NCBI RefSeq assembly: GCF_001556185.1
Contig: NZ_LSIJ01000046.1
Location: 1-55,073, forward strand
Reading direction: 5' to 3'
Length of the DNA: 55,073 bases
Source: Sphingomonas sp. CCH10-B3
GTDB lineage: Bacteria > Pseudomonadota > Alphaproteobacteria > Sphingomonadales > Sphingomonadaceae
The notes beneath the pieces are model-generated. The model saw only the letters and a program-made list of their open reading frames with translations, was not told the origin of the DNA and did no database searches. The position numbers were made by a program, and so were the translations under genes. Below, piece after piece: positions 36,603 through 45,592 of this stretch (position 1 is its first letter; every line of letters starts with the position of its first letter).

Positions 36603-36741
36603 ACCCTGCCCCCCGACGCCACATGACGGTTGCGTGACCTAATCACTCGGTGGCCTGCTGCCAACCCGCCGCATTGCGCTGGCTGGTGCGGCATTGTGTC
36701 AAGACTCTTCCCTTGGCGGGCAGGCCGACTATCAAGGCGTC
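36603..36741. promoter_or_regulatory. Divergent control region between the two exosortase-locus operons
   Basis: The 139-base gap must contain promoters for ACP (minus) and the acyl ligase (plus). It holds the small palindrome GTGACCTAATCAC (36634-36646), a possible operator. I see no convincing -24/-12 or -35/-10 pair. That a promoter is here follows from gene direction. Confidence 0.4.
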
Positions 36742-38250
36742 ATGATTTTGCTCGATCCCGTGCCGCGACCAATCGATACGTTGCCGGCTCACGGCATGCC
36801 CGATGCCGTCGCAATCGAGGATCGCGACGGCACGCTCAATTTCGGCGGACTGGAAGCGCGGGTCGGACAGACGGCGGCGTGGCTCGCCTCATTGGGCATG
36901 CCGCCGGGCAGCCGCATCGCAAGCTGGCTCCCCAAGACGCGCACGGCCTGCATCCTTCCGCTGGCGGTGCCGCGCGCGGGGTTGGTGCATGTGCCGATCA
37001 ACCCCGTCCTCAAGCGAGCGCAGGTGGCGCATATCTTGGACGACAGCGGCGCGGCGATGCTGGTTACGCAGTCGGCGCGTGCCGCGACGCTGGAGGCAGG
37101 CGATGTGCCCGCAGATTGCCACCTTGTCGATGAAGGCGATATCGCAGGCGATGACGTCATGCCGCCGTCGAACGCTGCCCCCGACAGCCTTGCCGCGATC
37201 CTCTATACGTCGGGATCGACCGGGCGGCCGAAGGGGGTGATGCTCAGCCACGCAAATCTGTGGCTCGGCGCAATCAGCGTCGCGCACTATCTCGGCCTGA
37301 TGCCAGCAGATCGGACGCTGTGCGTGCTGCCGCTCAGCTTCGATTATGGCCAAAACCAGCTGTTTTCGACCTGGGCAGCGGGTGGGTGCATCATTCCGCT
37401 TGATTTCCTGACCGCGCGTGATGTCATCAAGGCGGTTGAGCGGCACGACATCACGACGCTGGCGGGCGTGCCGCCGCTCTGGGTCCAGTTGCTCGAGGCA
37501 GCGTGGCCCGATGATGTTGCGGCGCGGCTGCGGCGGCTGACCAATTCGGGTGGCGCCTTGACGCCAAGTTTGATCAGCGGCTTGCGCGCCCGGTTCGCGG
37601 CGGCTGATCTCTATCCGATGTACGGGCTGACGGAAGCGTTCCGCTCGACCTATTTGCCGCCGTCGCTGGTCGACACGCACCCGGAGTCGATCGGTCGTGC
37701 CATTCCTTTCGCCGAAGTCATGGCGGTCCGACCCGACGGCACGCAGGCCACGGCGGGGGAAGCCGGCGAGCTTGTCCACGCCGGTCCGCTGGTCGCGCAA
37801 GGCTATTGGCGCGATCCGGCGCGGACGGCCGAGCGGTTTCGCCCCGCGCCGGCGTGGAGCCGCTATGGCGGCACAGCGGTGTGGTCGGGCGATACTGTTG
37901 TTTGCGATGCTGAAGGGTTGTTCCGCTTCGTCGGCCGCGATGACGAGATGATCAAGAGTGCGGGCAACCGCATCAGCCCGACCGAGATCGAAGAGGCGGT
38001 GTTGCGCGGCGGTGAAGCGGCTGAAGCGGTCGCCGTCGGCGTGCCCGACCCGCGCCTGGGGCAAGCGATCGTGGTGGTCGCGCGTGCGGCAGGTGATGCC
38101 ACGGCGGCCGAAACCGCAATCCGGGCACGGCTGCGCGCCGAACTGCCCAACTTCATGCAGCCGAGCCGTTATGACTGGCGCGACGCCTTGCCGCACAACG
38201 CCAATGGCAAGCTCGATCGCGCGGCGATCCGGCAGGAGATTGCGCCATGA
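36742..38250 (+). CDS. Acyl-CoA ligase (AMP-forming), exosortase A system-associated
   Basis: A 502-residue member of the acyl-adenylate-forming family. The ATP loop ILYTSGSTGRPKGVMLSH, the middle motif YPMYGLTEAFRSTYLPP and FRFVGRDDEMIKSAGNRISPTEIE are all visible, and the C-terminal catalytic lysine is in NANGKLDRAAI. It begins at ATG 36742 (MILLDPVPRPID); an earlier ATG at 36694 is less likely. It probably activates a fatty acid or short acid for the adjacent ACP, as in other XrtA loci. It overlaps the decarboxylase by ATGA. Confidence 0.93.
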   Translation: MILLDPVPRPIDTLPAHGMPDAVAIEDRDGTLNFGGLEARVGQTAAWLASLGMPPGSRIASWLPKTRTACILPLAVPRAGLVHVPINPVLKRAQVAHILDDSGAAMLVTQSARAATLEAGDVPADCHLVDEGDIAGDDVMPPSNAAPDSLAAILYTSGSTGRPKGVMLSHANLWLGAISVAHYLGLMPADRTLCVLPLSFDYGQNQLFSTWAAGGCIIPLDFLTARDVIKAVERHDITTLAGVPPLWVQLLEAAWPDDVAARLRRLTNSGGALTPSLISGLRARFAAADLYPMYGLTEAFRSTYLPPSLVDTHPESIGRAIPFAEVMAVRPDGTQATAGEAGELVHAGPLVAQGYWRDPARTAERFRPAPAWSRYGGTAVWSGDTVVCDAEGLFRFVGRDDEMIKSAGNRISPTEIEEAVLRGGEAAEAVAVGVPDPRLGQAIVVVARAAGDATAAETAIRARLRAELPNFMQPSRYDWRDALPHNANGKLDRAAIRQEIAP

Positions 38251-39500
38251 AGCCGATGGGACCGATCCCGCCCGAATTCGCTGAGCAACGGGGTGAGTTA
38301 CGAATTGCCGGGAAGAGTGCTGCTGAATGGATTGAGATTGCTGGCGATACGCCGCTGTTCGTTTATGATTCTGCGATCGTCGCTGCCCGTGTCGCGCGGC
38401 TGCGCGCCGCGTTGCCGTCGGGCGTTGCGATCCATTATGCGGTCAAGGCCAATCCCGCGCTGATTGGGACGGTCGCGCCGCTGGTTGACGGTCTCGACAT
38501 TGCCTCGGCGGGCGAGCTGGCGATGGTGCAGGCGGCCGCGCCCGGCAAGCCGGTGAGTTTCGCGGGTCCCGGGAAACGTGATGACGAACTCCGCGCAGCG
38601 ATCGCGGCGGGTGTCACGATCAATCTGGAATCCAGCGGCGAAGCCAGACGCGCGATCGCGATCGGTGCCGATATCGGCGTGCAGCCGCGGCTCGCCGTTC
38701 GGGTCAATCCCGATGTCGAGCTGCGCGGCTCGGGCATGAAGATGGGCGGGCGCGCCTCGCCCTTCGGCGTCGAGCCGGAGGAAGTGCCCGCACTGGTACG
38801 CGCCATCCTCGACAGTGGTGCCGATTGGCGCGGCTTCCACATTTTCGCTGGCTCGCAGGCGCTCGACACTCAGGCGCTGATCGACACCCAGGCGGCAACG
38901 CTTGCGCTCGCCGTGCGATTGGCTGAGGCGATCGGCGTCGTGCCGCCGCTGGTCAATATCGGCGGCGGTTTCGGTGTGCCCTATTTCCCCGGCGATCGCC
39001 CGGTCGATGTCGAAGCAATTGGCGCGGCGCTGGGCGACGCCATGACGTCACTGCCCGCCTGCCTGCAAGGCGCGCGGTTTGCGATCGAACTCGGGCGCTG
39101 GCTGGTCGCTGAGGCAGGCGTCTATCTGACGCGTATCGTCGATCGCAAAGTCAGCCGGGGCGAGACCTTCCTGATCGTCGACGGCGGGCTGCATCACCAA
39201 CTCGCCGCCAGTGGCAACTTCGGTACGGTAGTGCGCCGTAACTATCCGATTGCGCTGGCAAATCACCTCGGCGAGCTACCGGCCGAAACGGTCAGCATCG
39301 TCGGCTGCCTGTGCACACCGCTCGACCGGCTGGGCGATCAGATCGCGCTGCCGAAAGCCGAAATCGGCGATGTCGTGGCGATTTTCCTCGCTGGTGCCTA
39401 TGGCCGCTCGGCGAGCCCGACGGCGTTTCTGGGGCACCCCGCCCCAGCCGAGATTGTGGCCGGTTCTTCAGACAATCCTAACGCTATCTTCACCTCTTGA
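38247..39500 (+). CDS. PLP-dependent decarboxylase, exosortase A system-associated
   Basis: A 417-residue fold-III decarboxylase related to diaminopimelate and ornithine decarboxylases. The cofactor lysine is in AIHYAVKANP near residue 70, GGGFGVPYFPG is the phosphate-binding loop, and the second active-site region is GCLCTPLDRLGD. It is coupled to the ligase by ATGA. In XrtA loci it is thought to make an amine or amino-acid building block, but the substrate is unknown. Confidence 0.92.
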   Translation: MKPMGPIPPEFAEQRGELRIAGKSAAEWIEIAGDTPLFVYDSAIVAARVARLRAALPSGVAIHYAVKANPALIGTVAPLVDGLDIASAGELAMVQAAAPGKPVSFAGPGKRDDELRAAIAAGVTINLESSGEARRAIAIGADIGVQPRLAVRVNPDVELRGSGMKMGGRASPFGVEPEEVPALVRAILDSGADWRGFHIFAGSQALDTQALIDTQAATLALAVRLAEAIGVVPPLVNIGGGFGVPYFPGDRPVDVEAIGAALGDAMTSLPACLQGARFAIELGRWLVAEAGVYLTRIVDRKVSRGETFLIVDGGLHHQLAASGNFGTVVRRNYPIALANHLGELPAETVSIVGCLCTPLDRLGDQIALPKAEIGDVVAIFLAGAYGRSASPTAFLGHPAPAEIVAGSSDNPNAIFTS

Positions 39501-39579
39501 TCGCATAGCCGAGCCTGTAGCTGCACGCCCGATCGGATGACGTCACCGGTCGCGCGCGCAGACAGGAGGTTTTGCAGTG

Positions 39580-40224
39580 ATGCAGATGCGTTTGCTTGCC
39601 AAGTTCGGCGCCGCTCCGGCGCTGTCGCTCACCCTGCTGTCGAGCTGCGTCGGTGGTGGCGGGCGGCCCGAACTGCCGCCGGCATCTTATGTCGCGACGC
39701 AGGAGGCACCGGGCGAGGAGTATATCATCGGGCCACTCGATCAGCTCAACGTCTTTGTTTGGCGCAATCCCGAATTGTCCGCGAAGGTGCAGGTTCGTCC
39801 CGACGGTCGCATCACCACGCCGCTGATCAACGACATGCCCGCGGTCGGCAAGACGCCGGCGATGCTGGCCGACGACCTGAAGCTCGCGCTCGGCGAGTAT
39901 ATCAAGGATCCGATCGTCTCGGTCATCGTCGAGAATTTCTCGGGGACCTTCAGCCAGCAGGTGCGCATCGTCGGCGCGACCGGCAAGCCTGCCTCGATTC
40001 CCTATCGCGCCAACATGACGCTGCTCGACGCAATGATCGCGGTGGGCGGCCTGAGCGAGTTCGCCGCCGGCAACCGCGCCAAGCTGATCCGTTATGACCG
40101 CACGACCGGCAAGCAGAAGGAATATGCGCTGCGCCTGTCGAGCCTGCTCAAGAACGGCGATTCGCGCGCGAATGTGAAACTGCAACCCGGGGACGTGATC
40201 ATCATCCCGGAAAGCATGTTCTGA
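39580..40224 (+). CDS. XrtA/PEP-CTERM system exopolysaccharide export protein
   Basis: A 214-residue outer-membrane lipoprotein of the Wza/polysaccharide-export kind. The signal reads ALSLTLLSSC with lipobox cysteine, then EEYIIGPLDQLNVFVWRNPELSAKVQVRPDGRI, the polysaccharide export (SLBB-preceding) domain, and VRIVGATGKPASIPYRANMTL. AGGAGG at 39564-39569 supports either the ATG at 39580 or a GTG three bases earlier. A 79-base gap before it suggests an internal promoter. It exports the polysaccharide made by this locus. Confidence 0.92.
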   Translation: MQMRLLAKFGAAPALSLTLLSSCVGGGGRPELPPASYVATQEAPGEEYIIGPLDQLNVFVWRNPELSAKVQVRPDGRITTPLINDMPAVGKTPAMLADDLKLALGEYIKDPIVSVIVENFSGTFSQQVRIVGATGKPASIPYRANMTLLDAMIAVGGLSEFAAGNRAKLIRYDRTTGKQKEYALRLSSLLKNGDSRANVKLQPGDVIIIPESMF

Positions 40225-40239
40225 TTGGGGCCTGATGAA

Positions 40240-41751
40240 ATGAACGGCCTTTACGACGAAATCCGGATCGTCCTTCACGGCATCTGGCTGCGGCGCTGGC
40301 TGGCGCTCGCGGTTGCGTGGGGGGTGTGCGTGCTCGGCTGGTTCGCGGTCGCCCAGATCCCGGCGACCTATACCGCCAAGGCGCGCGTTTCGATCCAGGT
40401 CCAGTCGCTGCTCCCGGGCAAGATCGGCATTTCGCCCGACGAACAGGCCAAGGACCTCGACCGGGTCCGCCAGACGCTGACCTCGGCAATCAACCTCGCC
40501 AAGGTGGTGCGTGGCACCGACATGGCCAACAGCGTCGCAACCGATCGCGACGTCGCCGACCGCGTCGCCGCGCTGCAAGCGGCGATCAAGGTCGTCGCGC
40601 AGCAAGACAATCTCGTCGAGATTTCGGCAACCGCGCCGAGCCCAAAGCTCGCCAAGCAGATCGTCCAGAAGCTGATCGATATCTTCGTCGAGGAAAATCT
40701 GACGGGCGATCGTGACGAGACAAGCTCGACGCTGCAGTTCCTCGACGGTCAGCTAGCCCAGCGCCAGAAACAGTTGCAGGATTCGGAAGCCAAGCGCGCC
40801 GATTTCCAGAACCGCTATCTCGGGTCGCTGCCGGGTACCGGCTCGCTCAACGATCGCATCGCGACCGCGCGCAGCCAGATGGCGCAGGTCGAAACCGATC
40901 TTGCCGCAGCGCAAAGCAGCCTCGCGGCGTTGACCAGCCAGATGGCAGGGCAGTCGGCCAACACGCCGGGCGCGGCGGGCGGTGCGGCCGGGCCGGCGCG
41001 CGCGCGGGTCAACGCCATCCTTGGCCAGCTGGCCGAGGCACGCGGACGGGGCTGGACCGACCAGCATCCCGATGTGGTCGCGCTCAAGAGCCAACTTGCC
41101 GTGGCGCAGGCAGCCGCCCGCAACGAGCCGCTGAGCGCGGGCGGAGCAGGGACACCCAATCCGATCTATGCATCGCTGCGGTCGCTGCAGGCGGACAAGC
41201 AGGCGCAGGTCGCCGCGCTCAGCGCACGCAAGGCGCAGATCCAGAACGACCTCAACCAGCTTCAGTCGAAGCTCGCTGGCGACCCCACGGCAGCCGCCGA
41301 GCAAGCGCAGCTCGAGCGCGACTATCAGGTGCTGAAGGACCAATACGACAAGCTGCTCGCCGACCGCGAGGAGATCAAGTTGCGCGGCCAGGTCCAAAAC
41401 CAGACCAATGCCGTCAAGTTCAGCGTCATCGATCCGCCAGCGGCGCCGCGTGCGCCGTCGGCGCCCAATCGCCCGCTGCTGCTGACCGGTGTGCTGATCG
41501 CCGGCATCGGCGCCGGTGTCGGCGCGGCCTTTGCGCTTGGCCAGCTCAAGACAACTTTTTCGACGGCTTCCCGGCTCGAACGCGCGACCGGCCTGCCGGT
41601 GATTGGCGCGATCAGCGAAATGGTGACCAGCGCCGAGCGCGTCGTGCGGCGCCAGCGGCTGCTGTATTTCGCCAGCGGCACGGCCGGGCTCGTCGTTGCC
41701 TTTGTCGGCTTGATCGGGGTCGAATTCATTCAGCGGGGATTGACGGCATGA
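40240..41751 (+). CDS. XrtA system polysaccharide chain-length determinant (Wzz family)
   Basis: A 503-residue inner-membrane protein with a membrane helix at about 20-40 (LALAVAWGVCVLGWFAVAQI) and another near residue 415 (LLLTGVLIAGIGAGVGAAFA). Between them lies a long periplasmic coiled-coil stretch rich in Gln and Ala (LDGQLAQRQKQLQDSEAKRADFQ, LSARKAQIQNDLNQLQSKL). A final hydrophobic segment (FASGTAGLVVAFVGLIGVEF) is at the end. The pattern fits chain-length regulators that pair with the tyrosine kinase next door. The ATG at 40240 is preferred over an earlier TTG. Confidence 0.92.
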   Translation: MNGLYDEIRIVLHGIWLRRWLALAVAWGVCVLGWFAVAQIPATYTAKARVSIQVQSLLPGKIGISPDEQAKDLDRVRQTLTSAINLAKVVRGTDMANSVATDRDVADRVAALQAAIKVVAQQDNLVEISATAPSPKLAKQIVQKLIDIFVEENLTGDRDETSSTLQFLDGQLAQRQKQLQDSEAKRADFQNRYLGSLPGTGSLNDRIATARSQMAQVETDLAAAQSSLAALTSQMAGQSANTPGAAGGAAGPARARVNAILGQLAEARGRGWTDQHPDVVALKSQLAVAQAAARNEPLSAGGAGTPNPIYASLRSLQADKQAQVAALSARKAQIQNDLNQLQSKLAGDPTAAAEQAQLERDYQVLKDQYDKLLADREEIKLRGQVQNQTNAVKFSVIDPPAAPRAPSAPNRPLLLTGVLIAGIGAGVGAAFALGQLKTTFSTASRLERATGLPVIGAISEMVTSAERVVRRQRLLYFASGTAGLVVAFVGLIGVEFIQRGLTA

Positions 41752-42698
41752 GCGATCCGGCCACTCAGCGTCGCCCGTCGCTGCTCGAACGCGCGGCGAA
41801 CGTGTATGATTTCGACGCCGCTTTCCGCACGCGCGATGTTGGACCGCGACCGATCCCGGCCGATGCCGTGAGCGAAGCCGAGCTGCGTGCAGTCACCGAG
41901 CCGGCCACCCCGGTGACACCGCCCGCTGATCCGCGGGCAGCGCCGCGCTTTGCCAGCGCTGCCAAGCCGGTTGTAACCATCGACCCCGCACGGTTCGCCG
42001 AGCAGGGGCTGCTGGTCCCCGGTGCGCCGGTCAATGCGCTCGCCGAGGAATTCCGGCTGGTCAAGCGCCAGCTGTTGCTGACCGCACGCGCGGTGGCGGC
42101 CTCGCACGGCACGCGCGCGCGTGCGGTCCTCGTGTCATCCGCCAATGCGCATGAGGGCAAGACCTATTGCGCGATCAACCTTGCGCTCAGCCTTGCTGCC
42201 GAACGCGAGATCGAAGTGGTGCTGGTCGATGCCGATGTCGCCAAGCCCGATGTGCTGGCGCGGCTCGGTCTTGAGGATCGCCCGGGGCTGCTCGATGTGC
42301 TCGCCGACCCGACTGCCGAGGTCGAGGACTATATCGTCCGCACCAATGTGCCGCAGCTCAGCTTGCTGCCCGCGGGGACGCGATCGAACCAGGATACCGA
42401 ACTGCTGGCGAGCGCGCGCACACCGCAGCTGCTCGACGCCATTCTGGCGGCCGATCCGCGCCGCATCATCGTGTTCGATTCGCCGCCCGCGCTCGCTGCA
42501 TCGCCCGCGGCCACGCTCGCGCTGCATGTCGGACAGATCATGCTGGTCGTCCGCGCCGACCGCACCAGCGAAAGCGACCTGCGCGAAGCGGTCGCCCTGC
42601 TCGACGGGTGCGAACAAATTCAACTGGTGCTCAACGCCGTCGCCCATGCCCCCGGCGGGCGCCGCTTCGGCAGCTATTACGGGATGGAGGACGCATGA
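41748..42698 (+). CDS. XrtA system tyrosine-kinase-type ATPase (CpsD/Wzc-like)
   Basis: A 316-residue P-loop protein acting with the preceding chain-length determinant. The Walker A-like loop is VSSANAHEGKTYCAINLALS, the A' motif is VVLVDADVAKPD, and a final Tyr pair (FGSYYGMEDA) may be the autophosphorylation site. The N-terminal 90 residues are a Pro-rich linker. The ATGA overlap with the gene before it suggests fixed stoichiometry. Confidence 0.91.
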   Translation: MSDPATQRRPSLLERAANVYDFDAAFRTRDVGPRPIPADAVSEAELRAVTEPATPVTPPADPRAAPRFASAAKPVVTIDPARFAEQGLLVPGAPVNALAEEFRLVKRQLLLTARAVAASHGTRARAVLVSSANAHEGKTYCAINLALSLAAEREIEVVLVDADVAKPDVLARLGLEDRPGLLDVLADPTAEVEDYIVRTNVPQLSLLPAGTRSNQDTELLASARTPQLLDAILAADPRRIIVFDSPPALAASPAATLALHVGQIMLVVRADRTSESDLREAVALLDGCEQIQLVLNAVAHAPGGRRFGSYYGMEDA

Positions 42699-44290
42699 TG
42701 CGCAAGCTCATGATCGGGGCGGCAGTGGGGACGGCGATGCTCGCCGTGCCTGCCGCTGCGCGCGAAAGGCAGATCACGCCCTATATCGAGGCGTCGCAGA
42801 TCGTGACGGCTGATCTCACCAATGACGATGTGCTGACCTACACCACGCTCGCCGCGGGCATCGACGCGACGGTGCAGACACGGCGTGTGCAGGTGCAGGC
42901 TAGCTATCGCTACGAACATCGCTTTGCCTATGACGACCGGCTGGCCGACACCGATATCCACAGCGGCCTGCTGCGTGCCGCCGTCCGGGTCGCCAAACCG
43001 CTGACGATCGAAGGCGGTGCGCTCGCGACCCGCACCCGCTCGGACATTCGCGGCGCGGCGCCCGGCGTCCTGCAGGGCAATGTCGCCAATATCAGCCAGC
43101 TTTATGCCGTCTATGCCGGGCCGACGTTCGGCTCGCACATCGGCGAACTCGGCGTCAGCGGCGGTTATCGCTTCGGCTATACCAAGGTACAGGCGCCGAG
43201 CATCGTCAGCCCAGTTAATGGCCAGCGGCTCGACGTTTTCGACGATTCGCGCAGCCAGCAGGCCCAGGCCAGCCTGAACCTGAAGTCGGGCAGCGTGCTG
43301 CCGGTCGGGATCACCCTGAGCGGCGCTTGGTCGCGCGACGATGCGAGCCAGCTCGATCAGGTCTATGAAGGCAAATTCGGTCGGCTCGACGTGCTCTATC
43401 CGGTCAGCCGCACGCTCGCGCTGACGGCGGGCGTCGGCTATGAGAACATCAACATCTCGCACCGCGACGCGCTGTTCGATGCCGCCGGTCAGCCGGTGGT
43501 CGACAATCGCGGTCGCTTCCAGATCGATCCCAATGGCCAGCGCCGGATCGATTATGATTTCGACGGGCTCTATTACGACGCGGGCGTGGTCTGGCGGCCC
43601 AATCAGCGCACCCAGCTCGAAGTCCATGCCGGCGAACGCTATGGCAGCTTCAGCGCGGTCGGCAGCCTGACCTATCAGGCGTCCAAAACGGTCGCCGTGC
43701 GCGTGTCGGGCTATGACGGTATCCAGACCTTCGGTCGCCAACTCCAGAGCAGCCTGAGCGACATCCCGACCAGCTTCAATCCGGGCAGCAACACGATCGG
43801 CCAAGGTTTCAACGGTTGCGTGTTCGGCGCGCAAGGCGGCGCGGCCGGAAATTGCCTGAACAGCGCGCTGCAATCGGTGTCGACCTCGGCTTTCCGGTCG
43901 CGTGGCGTTGATGCAGTGGTGTCGGTCACGCGCGGTCGCACCAATTTCGGCGTCGGTGCGGGTTATGCGAACCGCGATTACCTGGCGTCAAACGCCGGGC
44001 CGGGCTTCACGATCGACGGCTTTGAAGACGAAAGCTATTACGTTCAGGCGTATATCAACCATCAGCTCGATACGCGGACGTCGATCGACGGCAACATCTT
44101 CGCCAATTACTACAAGAGCGGGATCGGCACGCAGATTGGCGTCTATAATGTCGGTGCGACGGGCACGATCAACCGGCAGTTCGGGCGGTTCAATGCCTTT
44201 GGTTCGGTCGGCATCTATAATTTCGGGCAGGATCAGGCACCGTCGATCACGTCGATTCAGGCGCTGATCGGTGGCCGCTATTCCTTCTGA
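42695..44290 (+). CDS. XrtA-locus outer-membrane beta-barrel protein
   Basis: A 531-residue outer-membrane protein of the family found in XrtA loci. It starts MMRKLMIGAAVGTAMLAVPA with a cleavage site after AAA. Many alternating short strands follow, rich in Tyr and Gly and ending in ...IQALIGGRYSF, with the terminal Phe of outer-membrane barrels. Its ATG overlaps the kinase stop (ATGA). The role is unknown; perhaps it serves as a polysaccharide outlet. Confidence 0.85.
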   Translation: MMRKLMIGAAVGTAMLAVPAAARERQITPYIEASQIVTADLTNDDVLTYTTLAAGIDATVQTRRVQVQASYRYEHRFAYDDRLADTDIHSGLLRAAVRVAKPLTIEGGALATRTRSDIRGAAPGVLQGNVANISQLYAVYAGPTFGSHIGELGVSGGYRFGYTKVQAPSIVSPVNGQRLDVFDDSRSQQAQASLNLKSGSVLPVGITLSGAWSRDDASQLDQVYEGKFGRLDVLYPVSRTLALTAGVGYENINISHRDALFDAAGQPVVDNRGRFQIDPNGQRRIDYDFDGLYYDAGVVWRPNQRTQLEVHAGERYGSFSAVGSLTYQASKTVAVRVSGYDGIQTFGRQLQSSLSDIPTSFNPGSNTIGQGFNGCVFGAQGGAAGNCLNSALQSVSTSAFRSRGVDAVVSVTRGRTNFGVGAGYANRDYLASNAGPGFTIDGFEDESYYVQAYINHQLDTRTSIDGNIFANYYKSGIGTQIGVYNVGATGTINRQFGRFNAFGSVGIYNFGQDQAPSITSIQALIGGRYSF

Positions 44291-44322
44291 CGACCCGGCG
44301 TATCCGGGACGGGACGGTAACG

Positions 44323-45582
44323 ATGTACGATGAGCATTATGGATTGAGCGGCCGGCCGTTCCAGCTGACGCCCGATCCCAAATTCTGGTTCGAATCGGCC
44401 ACGCACAAGAAGGCGATGGCCTATCTTGGCTATGGGCTGAGCCAGGGTGAAGGCTTCATCGTCGTGACCGGCGATATCGGCGCGGGTAAGACTACGCTGG
44501 TCGGGCATCTGATGGCGACGATCGATCGCGAGCGGTTGCATGCGATCCGGATTGTGTCGACCCAGATCGAGGCCGACGACTTGCTCCGCATGGTGGCAAG
44601 CGGGCTCGACATCGATCCGACCGATATGGTCAAGGCGCAACTGCTGAGTGCGATCGAGCGCGGGTTGCACGCGGTCGCCCGCGGCGGGCGCCGCACCTTG
44701 CTGATCGTCGACGAGGCGCAGGCGCTGCACACCAATGCGCTCGAAGAACTGCGCATGCTGTCCAATTTTCAGGCGGGCGGCCATGCGCTGCTCCAGATTT
44801 TCCTGCTCGGCCAGCCTGAGTTTCGCGAGCGGTTGCAGGGTTCGGCACGGCTCGAGCAGTTGCGCCAGCGCGTGATCGCGACGCATCATCTCGACCCGAT
44901 GGGCGCAAGCGAAGTCGCTGCCTATATCCAGCACCGGCTCCGGATTGTCGGGTGGCATGGCCGGCCAAGCTTTACCGAGGATGCCTATGCCGCGCTTTAT
45001 GCCGGGTCGGACGGTGTGCCGCGGCGGTTGAACCAGCTAGCCGGGCGCGTGATGCTCTACGGTGCAATCGAACAGCTCGACCTGATCGATGGCGCCACAG
45101 TCGACCTCGTGGTTGCCGACATGAATGGCGATGCGGCGATCAAGGCCGCCGCCGAGGCGCCGGTGCCTGCTGCACCTGCCGCCAATGAGCCTGCTCCTGC
45201 CGAGGTTGAACCGGAAGCGGCGCCCCCGCTGCCGCTGCCCATTGTCCGTGCGGTCGTGCGCGACTCCGAGGCACCGCGCCCCGACCTCGCGGCCGCCCCG
45301 GGTTCGTCCGTCAGCGATGCGGAAATCGCCCGGCTGGCAGACCAGATCGCGAGTCTGGACGAACTCGTTGCGCTGCAAGGACACCGGATCACCGCCGTCG
45401 CGGATGACGCGCGACGGGATCGCGATGCGCAAACCGCAACCGATGCCCGCATCGCCGCGCTTGAAGCGCGCATCGAGGAGCAGGAGGCCGCGCTCCGGCG
45501 TATCCTGACGCTGCTGATCGACTGGATCGAGAGCGACAGCCACCGGCCTGATCTGGCGGCGTATCGCGGCCTCGCTGGTTAA
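44323..45582 (+). CDS. XrtA-locus ATPase (ExeA/GspA-like AAA protein)
   Basis: A 419-residue AAA ATPase beginning MYDEHYGLSGRPFQLTPDPKFWF, the usual opening of ExeA-like proteins. Walker A is VVTGDIGAGKTTLVGH, Walker B is TLLIVDEAQAL, and sensor residues follow in RRLNQLAGRV. The C-terminal 140 residues are Pro/Ala-rich and then coiled-coil (DARIAALEARIEEQEAALRR). It lacks the membrane segment and peptidoglycan-binding domain of ExeA. Confidence 0.9.
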   Translation: MYDEHYGLSGRPFQLTPDPKFWFESATHKKAMAYLGYGLSQGEGFIVVTGDIGAGKTTLVGHLMATIDRERLHAIRIVSTQIEADDLLRMVASGLDIDPTDMVKAQLLSAIERGLHAVARGGRRTLLIVDEAQALHTNALEELRMLSNFQAGGHALLQIFLLGQPEFRERLQGSARLEQLRQRVIATHHLDPMGASEVAAYIQHRLRIVGWHGRPSFTEDAYAALYAGSDGVPRRLNQLAGRVMLYGAIEQLDLIDGATVDLVVADMNGDAAIKAAAEAPVPAAPAANEPAPAEVEPEAAPPLPLPIVRAVVRDSEAPRPDLAAAPGSSVSDAEIARLADQIASLDELVALQGHRITAVADDARRDRDAQTATDARIAALEARIEEQEAALRRILTLLIDWIESDSHRPDLAAYRGLAG

Positions 45583-45592
45583 GGAGGTGGCA

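Noticed and set aside
36634..36646. Palindrome GTGACCTAATCAC as a CRP/FNR operator
   Set aside because: The spacer is 5 bases where these families need 6 or 4, and no promoter could be fixed to it; kept only as a note in the divergent region.
36603..36741. Sigma54 promoter for the exosortase operon
   Set aside because: TGGTGCGGCATTGTG near 36686 looks similar, but the GC at -12 is not in place, so the match fails the strict GG-N10-GC rule.
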